A stretch of DNA of 64,000 nucleotides from Ampelocalamus luodianensis (taxonomy: Eukaryota > Streptophyta > Magnoliopsida > Poales > Poaceae), in contig CM070633.1 in the NCBI GenBank assembly GCA_036346255.1, positions 18,848,001 through 18,912,000 on the forward strand. The letters run 5' to 3'. Below are positions 23,154-34,032 of the stretch, in pieces. The notes beneath the pieces were generated by a model that was not told the DNA's origin, did not search any database, and was given only the letters and a program-made list of their open reading frames with translations. The position numbers and the translations under genes were made by a program. How positions within the stretch are numbered: the stretch's first letter is position 1; every line of letters starts with the position of its first letter.

Positions 23154-24523
23154 TTCCGCCACTACAGTGCCGCTACAGTGCGCGCCCTCCTTGCACTCCG
23201 TTGCTCTCTCTTGGTGGTGCTCTCCCATTGCTGTCGGCCAAGGAGAAAGGTGGAGGGAGAGAGGAGAAGAAGAGGAGATGAGCATCTAGCGGGGGTATTT
23301 CAGCGGGCACGCGTGTCTCCAAGGGTAACGATTGCCGGTTGTTGTTGTTTGATTAGTCGTAGAACAGAAACCGATTAAATTTGATTAGATCAAAGTCTGT
23401 CTGTTGGAAATTCAATTCTGTCCAGTAGTTTGCGCGGCTGTTTTCGCATTCTTAGAGGTCGAATCAGAGGATCCCATCTCCTAGAGTATTGTATGTTTTG
23501 TTCTTAGCTTTCGGTGGACGCCAAGATCACCTCATTCCGACTTTCGAGTCAAAAGTTATGATAGATTTACTATCTGCTGTCCAGAATCCTAACGAGAATT
23601 AGCAGTCTCTGTATAGGTTGATATATGGCCTAGTTAGAGGGTGATTCAGAGGTCTTTCCCATAACAAATTTTTAAGGTGATATCACTAGCTTTCAGGATT
23701 GATAAAGAACACCTCATTTGGATTTATAGATCAAAAGTTATGCACTTTTCTTTGTGACTGTCCAGATTGTAGGTCAGTCTGTCCAGATTGTATGTCAGTT
23801 TCTATCTTTAGTTTTGACCCGTGTGCCACTTTTTGTTAAAGACAAAATATGAATGTCTTACCAACTAGGTTATTGTAGGTAATTTCATAAACTTTTCAGA
23901 TTGTTAAAGAACACTCAATTCGGAGTTGTAGTTTAAAAGTTATGGACGTTTTAGTTCTGCTGTTCTAATTGCTCAGTCAGATTCTGTTCTGCTATTTTGT
24001 TTGACAGTTAGCAATTTAGTTTGGCCGAATTGGGTTATCTCGTCAACTACAAAGTTGTAGATATATTTGTTAAGCTCGTGTAGGATCTGGGCTCATCTCT
24101 TTTGGAGTCCTAGATCATTAGTTTTGGTCTTTACCGTGCTGCTGTCCTGATGGGATTCCATGTTACTGCTGGAATTTCAGATTCGGGTTATGACTATGTT
24201 TTGGGTGTGCAAGAGGGTAGTGTAGAATATTAATTCATGATGGGCTCTATGTTGTTCTTATTTCGGTTATTTAATTGTTTAGGCCGCGAGCCTACGGGTT
24301 TGGGAGCGCCATCGTTGCCTGCTAACGCGTCGCAACGCGGAAGGCAAGTACTTTGTTGGTTTTAAGTCTTTGTGATTGTGAATGTTTACATGAATATGAT
24401 GTGACATCTTGTGATACCCGAAATGCTGAATTGGTTATGTTCTATCAATATGTGGAGTAAATGCCGAAAGATGATATTAGCATTGTTCATGTTCATATCA
24501 TGCATCCTTTTATTCATGCTATG

Positions 24524-24758
24524 TCCACGGGAGTGGATGTAAGTCCCACCATTCCAATGTGGGCAGGTTTGGACATTGTCATGTCCCGTCCACGGGAGTG
24601 GATTGAAAGACCCATCAATTCCAGTATGGGCACGTAAGACCCATCAATTCCAATATGGGCAGCTTTGGACACCTATATGAAACGTTCTTCATATAGGACT
24701 TGGATCCCCGCACTTTTGTTAAGGTGCGGGCTTAAGTGAACACCGACGGTGTGTCACT
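24524..24758 (+). other. LTR hairpin cluster, solo LTR copy (sense orientation)
   Basis: In transcript order: TCCAC-GGGA-GTGGA (24524-24537); CCCAC/GTGGG (24545-24563); GACAT/ATGTC (24572-24585); TCCAC-GGGA-GTGGA (24589-24602); CCCAT/ATGGG (24611-24630); CCCAT/ATGGG (24640-24659); CCTATATGAA/TTCATATAGG (24672-24697); CCCGCAC/GTGCGGG (24707-24730); AGTGAACACC/GGTGTgTCACT (24735-24758). That is nine stems in 235 bases with little spacer. Both GGGA loops are GNRA-type. Confidence 0.88.
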
Positions 24759-25315
24759 CGCTATCTGTATAAGCATGTGTGCAGTCCATCCTTGAGTACA
24801 TTCATTCATGCCATGCATTCCTAAGTTTTCATTCGATGTATGCTCATATTCTCTTATGATGATGACTTGTTCATATGTGTGTTATGTCCCTTTATTTGTA
24901 TTTGCCGAGTCGTGGACTCACTCTTGCGTTGTTTGTTTATTTTAGGTAACCCCGATGTTGGCTCACTTGGGAGGAGTAGACACGCACTACTTGTTCACAT
25001 CATCCAATTCATGTTCAAGATTAAATTTAGTTCTATCTTACATTCGTAAATGATAAATTGTAATAATAAATTTATAATTGGTGAAGGAAGGATACCTTCT
25101 CCACATTGATGTTGAATTATTACTGCATGTGAACTTTCATTATCAATGAACTGAAATAAATAGATTAGATGGTGAAGGAAGGATACCTTCATCATGTCTT
25201 GGTTGTTTTGATACTATCATTAGTTGATTTTATTCAAATTCTTCCGCATTATGGATGTATGTTAGATGTTTTAGGTGACATCTTGGCTTCCGAATAGCTA
25301 GGGTGTTACAACAAC

Positions 25316-25720
25316 TTCATCAAAGATATCATGCTCAACACAAAACTAAAGAACGGGGGTAAGTACTTCTCTAATCCCCTACCCCGAACGGTGGTGTAGC
25401 CTGGCGAAACCCAGGACAACAACCATGACGTCAACTTCTAAATGTCCGTTACCAACACGCATGACCGTTAAAATCAACTATGAACATATGATATAATCTC
25501 ATAAAAATCATAGGATAATTTCATAGATATAGGATATCACATCATATCATAGATTAACAACAAGAAATATAGTACAGAAGCAATCGATACAATACAGCAT
25601 AATGAAACACATCACTAGAAATGCGGATGCAATGGATTTCCCCAAACCCCACCAACTGTGCCCAGTGTGTCATTTTAATAATTTAATTACCACGGACCAA
25701 AAGCCCACTCTGATACCAAC
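25316..25720 (-). mobile_element. E1 internal region, right segment, with PBS
   Basis: Continues E1 after the solo LTR into the conserved leader (TGTGCCCAGTGTGTC near 25650, GGACCAAAAGCCC near 25695) and a one-mismatch PBS at 25707-25718 beside the E1 LTR. Non-coding. Confidence 0.85.
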
Positions 25721-27695
25721 TGTAACAACCTGGCTATGTGGAAGCCAAGATGTTACCTAAAATACTAACACACTTCAACCTTACGGAGCAATTTCAACAA
25801 TACTTCATCTAATTACATATGAACATCAACATTTAATTGAACCAATACAGGAGTTTAGTCTGAATTCAACAACATATCACAAGTTTTAAATATCCAAGCA
25901 TACTAAATCAAATCAGACAATCCTATCAATAAACTGTTCAGGGATCATATGTAGTTATTTAACCAACTGAAATCATAGTGAAGGATAACCTCAACCATTG
26001 TACTTCAATTATTACAATCCAAGGTTTAACGAATGAAATGAAAGGACAAGTTCATATGAATGGAAGTGAATAATGTGAAGTGAATGCAGAATCTGTGTCT
26101 ATCCCATCCCATGAATGCTATCATCCATGTTTATCTAAAATAAACAAACACATGCAAGAATGAGTCTGAGACTCAGCAAGTACAAAGAATAATCGGACAT
26201 ACAATAGATATGAACAAGACAACATAATTAAAGAATATGAACATAGCATCGAAAGTACATATGAATGAATGGAATGAATGGATTGAATGTAATGAATGGA
26301 CTACACTCCTGCTTATACCGGTATAGCTAGTGACACACCCATCGGTGTTCACTTAGGCCCGCTTTTAACAAAAAGCGGGGATCCAAAGCTCGTATGAAGA
26401 ACGTTTCATACGAGAGTCCGAATCTGCCTACGTTGGAATGGTGGGTCTTACGTGCCCATACTGGAGTTGATGGGTCTTTATAATCCACTCCTGTGGAGGT
26501 CGACATTGGAATGGTGAATCTTACGTGCCCATACTGGAATTGATGGGTCTTTATAATCCACTCCCGTGGATGGAACATGACGGAGGATGCATGTAATGAA
26601 CTATGAATAATGAATGACATCATCCCTAATCATGGGGAAAACACATATGAAAGGAACATAATCATTGAATCTTCTCATGTATCATGTAGAAACACAATGC
26701 GAACATCAAGCATTTAGCATTCACAAATCTTAAGAATATCAAAGTACTTGCCTTTCGCGTTGCTATGCGCTAGGAGGCAAAGATGGTGCCGCTAACCTCG
26801 AAGCCTCACCTCCTACACCATTAAATTACTCAATAAGAACAACGACATCAAGATACCACTCGCAACACTCCTAACTCATATCCCAAAACCCAACGTTTGA
26901 TTATATACTTTCCAATTGGCTAAATTAAACTTAGTGTTCTTTATCAATCTAGAAAGGTTATAAAAATTTCTACAATAACCTAGTTGGGTGAAAACCCTGA
27001 ATCTTCCATTATCACAATCATAATTTAAAAGACAACTTGACATTTCAATCTCATCAGGAAATTAGGACAGTAGGAAAGATTATATCATAACTTTTGATCC
27101 GTAAGTCAGAATTTAGTATTGTTGGCGGCTACCAAAAGTTAAGAACAATACCTATAAATCTATAGGAGATGGAAATCTCCAATTCGGCCTCTAAGAATCC
27201 GAAATTGGCCGCGCAGCAATCTGGACAGAACTGAACTAATAGCAGTAGAAGATCGATCCAACAATCCTAATCGAATTTGCATCTTCTACTAATCAAACAG
27301 CGAAGAACATCATTCGTTACCCTTGTAAAACCATAGGAGATCATTGAATTCCCCCGCAAAGAGCTCCTCTTCTCTTCTTCTCATCTCTTCCTCCTCTTTT
27401 CCCTTGGCTGGCGGCACCTGAAGGGTTCTTGTCCCTCCCCTGTTCTTCTTGGTCAGCAGCAATGGAGGGGGGCACGTACTGTAGCACCAGAGTTACTGTA
27501 GCAACGATGGTGGCACTGTAGCACTGGGGTGTTATAGTACATCTACGGTTATAGGCTGCCCCTAATGGCCAAAGCTATGGGCCTGTGGTCCAAGATTTAA
27601 TCCCCCTTTTACAGAAATTCTGAAATTCTATTTTAAATCTTGATAAAATGATTTGAAATTCAATTATAATTCTTAAGATTGAACAGGGTATTATA
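25721..27695 (-). repeat. E1 5' LTR (1,975 bp)
   Basis: Begins TGTAACAACC next to the PBS and ends GGGTATTATA, a decayed TATTACA. It is shorter and more diverged than the other LTRs in the stack, consistent with an older element. It has the hairpin cluster (26314-26570) and, near the sense start, three CTGTAGCA copies (27478-27522). The partner LTR is outside the window, so its TSD (expected ATAAA, 27696-27700) cannot be checked. Confidence 0.85.
26314..26570 (-). other. LTR hairpin cluster, E1 copy
   Basis: TATACCGGTATA (26314-26325); H1 AGTGA/TCACT (26329-26353); H2 CCCGCTTTT-AACA-AAAAGCGGG (26358-26379); H3 CTCGTATGAA/TTCATACGAG (26389-26414). Then come stems of the CCCAT/ATGGG kind and TCCAC-N4-GTGGA twice, the last ending at 26570. 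H2 and H3 pair fully even though their sequence differs from A, E2 and E3. Confidence 0.85.
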
Positions 27696-27978
27696 ATAAA
27701 CCTCCCCAAAAGAAACACAGCCATAAGGTTGAAACAAACCTCTTTCAACAAGATCATGCTATCAAATAACAATTTCGCAAGGCACGCTATTAGAGACCAC
27801 TTATTCATTCATCCACTCAACCATTAGTTTTGTTCAACACCTACTTCAACTATCATTAACAATTGACAATTATATTTATTACGTATGCAAATAGGGTCCT
27901 ACTTCTATTTGTAGTCACATAACCATTTAAAAACACAGAGTCCACATTCCACTTTATGCTTAGAGTTTAGGGCAAAAT
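27696..27978 (-). mobile_element. E0 internal region, left piece
   Basis: Matches the E3 internal region from about 44165 to 44415 (for instance AAGGTTGAAACAAA and CAAGGCACG blocks) and continues at 48779 on the other side of T. Non-coding. It ends with AAAAT, the TSD of T. Confidence 0.8.
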
Positions 27979-28708
27979 TGTAACATCCCAAAATTCGCTT
28001 TCTTTAAAATTTAAAATTCAAATTCAAATCTCCAGAAAATTATTCGTTCCAATTTCTTGGTCCAATTTATTAATTTGTTGCACTTCTCTCTTTTTCTAAA
28101 AAAAAAAATAATAAATAAAAAAATTGGATTTCCCGTCGGGTCACCCATCCCGGGATTGCTCCCACACATGGCTCACTTAACTCCAAAGACATGCATGCAT
28201 GCACTGCCAACGTGAGCTTTGCTTACAATTGTTTGTTCTCCATCTCCTATTGTTTTAACCTTTATACCCTTCTCTCTCTTCCAACAGCTTTCTTCATCAC
28301 GGGAGTCTCTCTCTCTGTTGTTTTTCTTGCTAGCTCATCTCCATGACCGACCGCCTCCTTGCTGCCCAGACCCCCCATCGCCACCTCCGGCCTCCGACGC
28401 TGCCCTCGCCGCCGGTTCCGGTCACCACCGCACCACTTCTCCTCCCCTCCCATTGATTTTGTGCAAACTGTAGAGCTTCAAATTGTCATTAATGGCTGCC
28501 ACCTTCTCTTTTCTCATTTCTTCTCATTCAAAGCTTTAAATTCGAAGGGAAACGGCTGCATTAACCTCTCCCATGATGCTATGCCTTCATTGTGCAGCCC
28601 ATGAGTGCACCACTACCATTTCATCCGTTTCCAAAACTGAAACGTCATTGCCGTGATGTCGTTGTCTGTGCTTCATTGCCTACCTGATGATTCGGCTCCC
28701 AGTTGCAG

Positions 28709-28718
28709 CTATATAAGG
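28709..28718 (+). promoter_or_regulatory. TATA box of the T 5' LTR
   Basis: CTATATAAGG, with a copy at 37524-37533 in the other LTR. Pyrimidine-rich sequence about 30 bases downstream is a plausible start region. Confidence 0.6.
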
Positions 28719-30311
28719 GCATGCTATCTCTTCTTTGATCCTTTGCTTTCCCTCTAAGCTTTAGATTCTTCAGAGCATAGCAATCTCCTTTGACAGTAGC
28801 TAATACCACCATTGCTGCTGTTGTAAGCTTGGTAAGTCACCTCCTAGCCGAGCTCTACCTAGCCATCCACACCGCCGGTCAGCCTCGGCCACCTTGTAAT
28901 GCCAACACCTTGAGATTCTCCTTCGGCTGCATGCTTCTATTTTACTTCTTTGCGCAATGGTTTGCTTCTATTAGTTTGAGAAGAACATGAACAGTGTTAG
29001 CTACTAGATAATTTTTCATACTCCGTTCTCTCTCCTCGGTCAGTCATTTCCCGAACCGACTACGTCGCCGCGTGCCCCTCGGCTTCCTCTTCACATCCCT
29101 GGATTTCGCTCCCCAAATATCGCCATTTTATTTTGTTCACTCTTCATGAACAATTGCCATGCAATGTATGTGCGTGCATGGTGTATGTATACTTGGTTTT
29201 ATTTTTATTTTGGAGAATTGATTTTCTAGATTTTCGTTCATTCTCATACGAACTCCGAATCCATCGATTCTTTCTCCTAAATTCATCTAAATTCATTCTC
29301 TACCTCCAAGTATTTATTTTGTAATTTTTGGATTTTATTTATTTTCTGCTATTTATTTTGGTCCTTTGCGTGTGTAGAGTCCGTCGCCGACGCAAGTTTG
29401 GACCAACAGAAGCTTTACCTCCAACGTCACCGGCGTAGTCTCCTTTGACCACATTGAACCTATGATTTGTAAATCATGTTTCTGCTTTAAAAGTTATGCA
29501 TTGCTATTTAAATGATAAGTTAAAGCGTAGGTTGTTAGTTAAAACCTAAAGTTTGCTACTATCATCCTTGATATTTGATGTCCTGCACCTTTGTAACCCT
29601 AGTGTAGACATTCTGCATTATTGAATACAATTTTGCAGAATAGTTTATTACGGTAGACTTGCTTAGACATGCTTTACGGCTTTATTTAACCTTTGGGGGA
29701 GAAAAACCATTATTTACCCTTTATGCTTTCTTTGGAAAATGTATGACATTAGGTAATGTCAGTGTTTGGAAAATAAAATATAATGATGAAAGTATGTTTT
29801 AGACTTGGGTGGATGGTAAGATCAGACGGGTGCGGCAGAGCACGAGATCATGTATTGTGTTAGTTCCGCCCAAGTCATATTAAGGACCGACGCTTGTGAT
29901 TATTCAAACTGAGCACTACCGTACAACCACATGTCCAAAATGGGAACGGACTGCCAACTAATTAGCAAAATTTTGAGTCGGTTCTGTCATGGTTGTGTGT
30001 CTTTGATTCACATGGCGCAAGAGGGGCCAGAAGGTGAAACCTTAGCGGCGTAACTGAGTCAAAGGAAGCTTTGTAAAAGCCTTGTGATGGTCTCTCCTTG
30101 ATTCACACGTCAAAGGAAACGTGTGGTATATCAGGCGATCATCTCTTGTGGGTCAAGCTGTACAACCTCTGCAGAGTGTTAAAAACTATTCGAATAGCCG
30201 TGCCCACGGTCAAGGGCGAGCAAGGTGCGTTTTCACATGGTAGATTTTGGTTTTGTTTTTAAAAGAGTAATTTTGGGAACCGGGAGCAGTTGGGACTCTC
30301 GGGTAGTTTCT

Positions 30312-30399
30312 GGCAGCTAGAGCCAGTTGGGCAGCTAGAGCCCTATTCTGAAAACCTTGGCAGCTAGAGCCTTTATGCTAGTGGTTGGTAGCTAGAACC
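30312..30399 (+). repeat. Four GGCAGCTAGAGCC repeats in the T LTR
   Basis: Copies begin at 30312, 30330, 30359 and 30387 (the last is GGTAGCTAGAACC). Each unit contains the palindrome AGCT. The same cluster is at about 48148-48232 in the 3' LTR. Confidence 0.8.
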
Positions 30400-30941
30400 T
30401 CCACTAGTAATACAATTAATTTATTTATTGAAACTGCGTTTGTCAAATGTGCTTTATGAAAATTGTTTTAAACTTAAAAATTTGCTTTGTGCAAAAGAAC
30501 CATATAAGCCTCATTTGTCAAAGCTATGCATATGCATGTTTCCCAAGACTCGCGGAGTACTTTATGTACTCACATGCTACACTCATAAATAAATCTCAGA
30601 AGCCTTCATCAACACGGAGGACTGCGACTACTTCGCTTGTGGCTTTGACGAAGGACACCCGGAGTACTAGGTTGCGCTCCCCAGTCGAATGCCGGTGGGC
30701 ACTTTGATGGGCCACCACTCGGAGTTTAATTATTTTTGTTTCTGCTGCTGTAAGACTCAAGATCTTCCGACCTCTTTTGTAATAAGTGGCCACAAGGCCG
30801 GTACTCAGTTATTTATTATTGTTATTCATGATTCGAGTTTGTTATCAACAATGTTTCAACTGTGTGCACTAGCTACTGATCATGGGACTGGTGCGAAAAT
30901 ACACAAAGGGCTCGGATTCAGAAATCCGGTCCCGACAGAGT

Positions 30942-30953
30942 TGGTATCAGAGC
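30942..30953 (+). other. Element T primer-binding site
   Basis: TGGTATCAGAGC, four bases after the LTR end: the initiator tRNA-Met type. Confidence 0.93.
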
Positions 30954-31140
30954 CGAGTCGACTGTAGGACGTGAACTAGTTAGAAATGGAAAGCCTTAAG
31001 GATTCATATTTTCCTAAAAATTAAATTATAAACTTCTAAGTTTCTTTGCTACTTTCTTTTCTGTCTTAGTATCCTTTTCTTGTCCTTGTATTCATTTTGT
31101 TTGGTTTCTGATCTTCTCTTATTTTCAAAATTTTGTAGAT

Positions 31141-31965
31141 GCGTTGCGCCAATTCGCTTGTTGAGAAGGAGGGAGGATTCTGTGAGGAGTTGTGGCTTAT
31201 GCTTCAGGAGTTAGGCCACACTCGTTGTCCTCGACTGCATGGCTTTACTACCATCAAGGATGGTAGGGAAGTCCGCGCGTTCAGTGGTGATCTTTGCTAG
31301 GAGCAGTCGGGATGGAGGCAAACCATTTCGCTACTCGGTGGAGCAGAGTTCCTATGAGCGAGGATGTCAGGAGGTTGCTCGAGAGGCCATAGCTCGGTTG
31401 GGATATTTTTATCGCAACCGATTGGAGGGTACTACCTATCGTCATCTTCCATATCGCAAGAAGGGAGAAGTCTTCAGTCGCTTCAGGAGCTTCCAGGGTG
31501 AGCCAGATCCTACTGTGATTCAGATGGCTTCCTACATCAAGGCACAAGATGAGGCGCATGCTCATATGGCACAAGAGCTCCAGCGTACCTATGAGAAGTT
31601 GGGTGCCGCTCAGTTGGAGTTGACCCAACTAAAGTCAGCTCAGCATCAACCTCCACCAGCATCTCCTCAAGGTGATCCTCCTTACCGTGGAGCTACTCGG
31701 ACCGCAGACGATCCAGCGCCTTAGAGACATACCTCATTGGATGGCGCGACAAGAAAGTTCGCCGCCGAGGATCGTTGGTCCTTCCGCCCAAGAGATCAAT
31801 GGTCTGATTGCAGCTGCCAGAGCAGAGAGGTCTGCAGACTCTTCAGTCCACGCCCGGAGGACGATTAGTGATGATCCAGAGGACTTCGGGGAGCGTATCA
31901 TTGGAGTAGACGTTGAGGAGAATACTGAGGAGGAGGACCCTGACGAGGTTGAGTTTGAGGAGTAG
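31141..31965 (+). pseudogene. Extra ORF upstream of gag in T, frameshifted
   Basis: Starts at ATG 31141 (MRCANSLVEKEGG) and runs 53 codons to a stop at 31300. The sense then continues in a second frame to 31724 (SVEQSSYERGCQEVAREAIA near its start) and in a third to 31965 with an acidic C terminus (EENTEEEDPDEVEFEE). The middle holds a helical, Gln/Glu-rich stretch (about 31540-31640) that may be a coiled coil. It has no gag or pol motif. Some rice gypsy elements carry an additional ORF before gag, and this is in that position; I did not identify a function. Two frame changes make this copy non-functional as read. Confidence 0.65.
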
Positions 31966-32218
31966 TCCTTGTTCGTGAGTCTGTAGTGTCCAATAAAGGT
32001 CTTGCGAAATTAGACGAGTTGTTTGCCTGTGTAGATTGGACTGTATCAAGCCCTAAGCACTTGTGATACAGCCATTCTAAAAACTATTTCCTGTTTTATT
32101 TCAGTTGGAGTTCTTTCTTGTTGAGCCTTTGTTGGTTGTTGTTTGGGATGCTAGATTACCCCTCTTCTCTTATCTTTGCTTTTCCCTCTTTTCTTCCTGC
32201 TATCTTTGGACTGTTCAG

Positions 32219-33317
32219 ATGGAGAACCTCGAAGAGGTCGCGCGGCACTGTGGAAGAGGACGTGGAAGAGGCCGTAGCCGGCCGAGGCCGTGGTCTTGGA
32301 AGGGTCGCGGTCAACCATTTCCGAGGACCCGTTTTGCCTCAAGCACCACAAGAACCTCAAGTGCAACTGGCGATTATTTGAGGAAGAACCTTTACCACCA
32401 CCACCTCTGGTCGGCCTCCATTGATGAATATAGAGCGGATGATGGCCATGCAACTTCAACTATTGCAAGCACTTGCTCATAATCAAGTCAATCAACTTGC
32501 ACCGGCTCTGCTCGGTCTTACCACCTCCATCCGGACTTGGCGAATTTATGAGAACCGGGCCACCAACCTTTGCAGTTGATTGATCCTCTTGAAGGCGATG
32601 GTGGTTAAAGGATGTCGAGAAGAAAGCGATTCGGCTCAGGTGTAATGACCAAGAGAAAGTTCTCTTTGCTGCTCACCAACCGAAAGCAACCACAGAACTT
32701 GGTGGGAAAACTATTGCAGCTCACTCACGAATGTCCAAGCTATCTCTTGGCAAGAATTTTCTCTTTGCTTGCAGATGACTCACATTCCTATGGGAATGAT
32801 GGAAATGAAGAAGAGAGAGTTCCATAAGCTGCAGCAGGGCAATCTCAGTGTGTCTGAGTATCTTAATAGGTTTACTCAGCTGTCAAGGTATGCACCAGAG
32901 GATGTTGCTAGTGAGGGAGCGAAGATTTGGCGCTTCATGGAAGGACTTGACCCTAGCCTTAAGGTGCAGTTGGTGTCAGTTGACTACCCCAACTTCCAAC
33001 AGATGGTCAACAAGGCTCTCATATAGGAGGATGCTCAACGTCAGTTGTATGAGTCCCGTAAGAGGAAATTTGCTTTTCAGACGCAACATGGAGCCAACAG
33101 TTCCAGGTCTCGTTTGAACCAGCCGCAATTCAACAGGCCGCCTGCAGCCGATGCACCCAAGACTCCAACGTCCGGACCTCGCCCGATCGTGCAGGGATTT
33201 CGCAACAACACTGGTGTTCAGCCGCAGCAAAACAAGACTTCAGCAGCTGGAGTTCAATGTTTTCACTATCATGAGATGGGGCATTATGCTAGCAATTGCC
33301 CCAAGCGTCGAACTTGA
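32219..33317 (+). pseudogene. gag: Element T gag, with frameshifts, an internal TAG and a damaged zinc knuckle
   Basis: The start at ATG 32219 is followed by an Arg/Gly-rich N terminus (GRGRGRSRP). The frame changes near 32320. The capsid-type gag domain lies at about 32600-33020 (VEKKAIRLRCNDQEKV, then HKLQQGNLSVSEYLNRFTQL and FMEGLDPSLKVQL). A TAG at 33024-33026 interrupts it, and the same frame reopens to 33317. The nucleocapsid motif near the end reads CFHYHEMGHYASNC. The second Cys of CX2CX4HX4C is Tyr, so the knuckle would not bind zinc normally. Confidence 0.88.
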
Positions 33318-34020
33318 CTCAGTGCGTTTCAACTTGGGGACTACACCGGCCGTGCACCGGCTCGGGACAGGGCGAGGCGCCTCGGACTCAAGGACTCCGC
33401 AAACTTTTGGGAGAGGGCGTGTTAACCATGTGACAGCAGAGGAAGCCCAAGATGCACCAGATGTAGTTCTGGGTAAGTTCTTTGTTAATTCAGTACCTGC
33501 GTCAGCATTATTTGATTCTGGAGCTTCGCACTCTTTTATCTCAAAGAATTTTGCTGAAATGCATTGCTGGGATGTTTGTGAACTTAAGAACCCTTTGGTA
33601 GTCCAAACACCTGGAAAGGAAATGAGGACTACTACAGTATGCCCGGCAGTGGCTATAGATATAAATGGGGTTAGGTTCCTAGCGAACCTTATCTTATTAG
33701 ATTCCAAAGGCATAGATGTAATCCTTGGAATGGATTGGTTAACCAATTTTAAGGGACAGATTGATTGTGCCAACAGAGCCATCACCCTTACCAATGCCGA
33801 AGGCATTCGAGTGGAATTTGTGTCCAACAAACCATCAAAGATGGGTGGTGTTCTTAACCGTCTGAAAGGCTTGTCGTTGGAAAGTGTCTGCAGTAGTGCG
33901 AGAATATCCGGATGTTTTCCGATGAACTACCGGAATGCCACGCATCGAGAGATTGAGTTCATCATTGACTTGGTACAGTGCACTCCTATATCCAAGAGAC
34001 CTTATCGGCTTCCAAAGAAA
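33318..34020 (+). pseudogene. pol: Element T protease region
   Basis: Continuous in one frame from before 33318 to a stop at 34021. The retropepsin active site is DSGASHSFIS, with the catalytic Asp codon at 33514. VILGMDWL near 33720 is the usual second landmark of Ty3/gypsy proteases. The end (TPISKRPYRLPKK) is the beginning of the RT lead-in. The domain itself looks intact; the frame is one base off from gag. Confidence 0.9.
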
Positions 34021-34032
34021 TGAGCTAGTTGA

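Larger units (their letters stand above)
22911..25310 (+). mobile_element. Solo LTR (2,400 bp), plus strand, same family as E3
   Basis: Starts TGTAATACCCC, ends GGGTGTTACA, and is flanked on both sides by ACAAC (22906-22910 and 25311-25315). There is no PBS, polypurine tract or second LTR, so the element was reduced to one LTR by recombination. It is the only member of this family in the window on the plus strand, so it reads directly in the sense direction. H2 and H3 match the E3 stems (CCCGCAC/GTGCGGG; CCTATATGAA/TTCATATAGG), which assigns it to the E3 family. Confidence 0.93.
27979..30937 (+). repeat. Element T 5' LTR (2,959 bp)
   Basis: Starts TGTAACATCCC and ends GGTCCCGACA. It aligns with 36800-38929 plus 47937-48773. 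It includes a GC-rich proline-codon-like stretch near 28330-28450, a TATA box and a short repeat cluster (30312-30399). The open frames inside (for example 28219-28473) are retained in both LTRs because the LTRs are copies, not because they code. Confidence 0.93.

Noticed and set aside
28219..28473. Open frame in the T 5' LTR, also present in the 3' LTR at 37008-37292
   Set aside because: Retention in both LTRs is explained by LTR copying. The sequence is GC-rich 5' LTR DNA with no protein signal.
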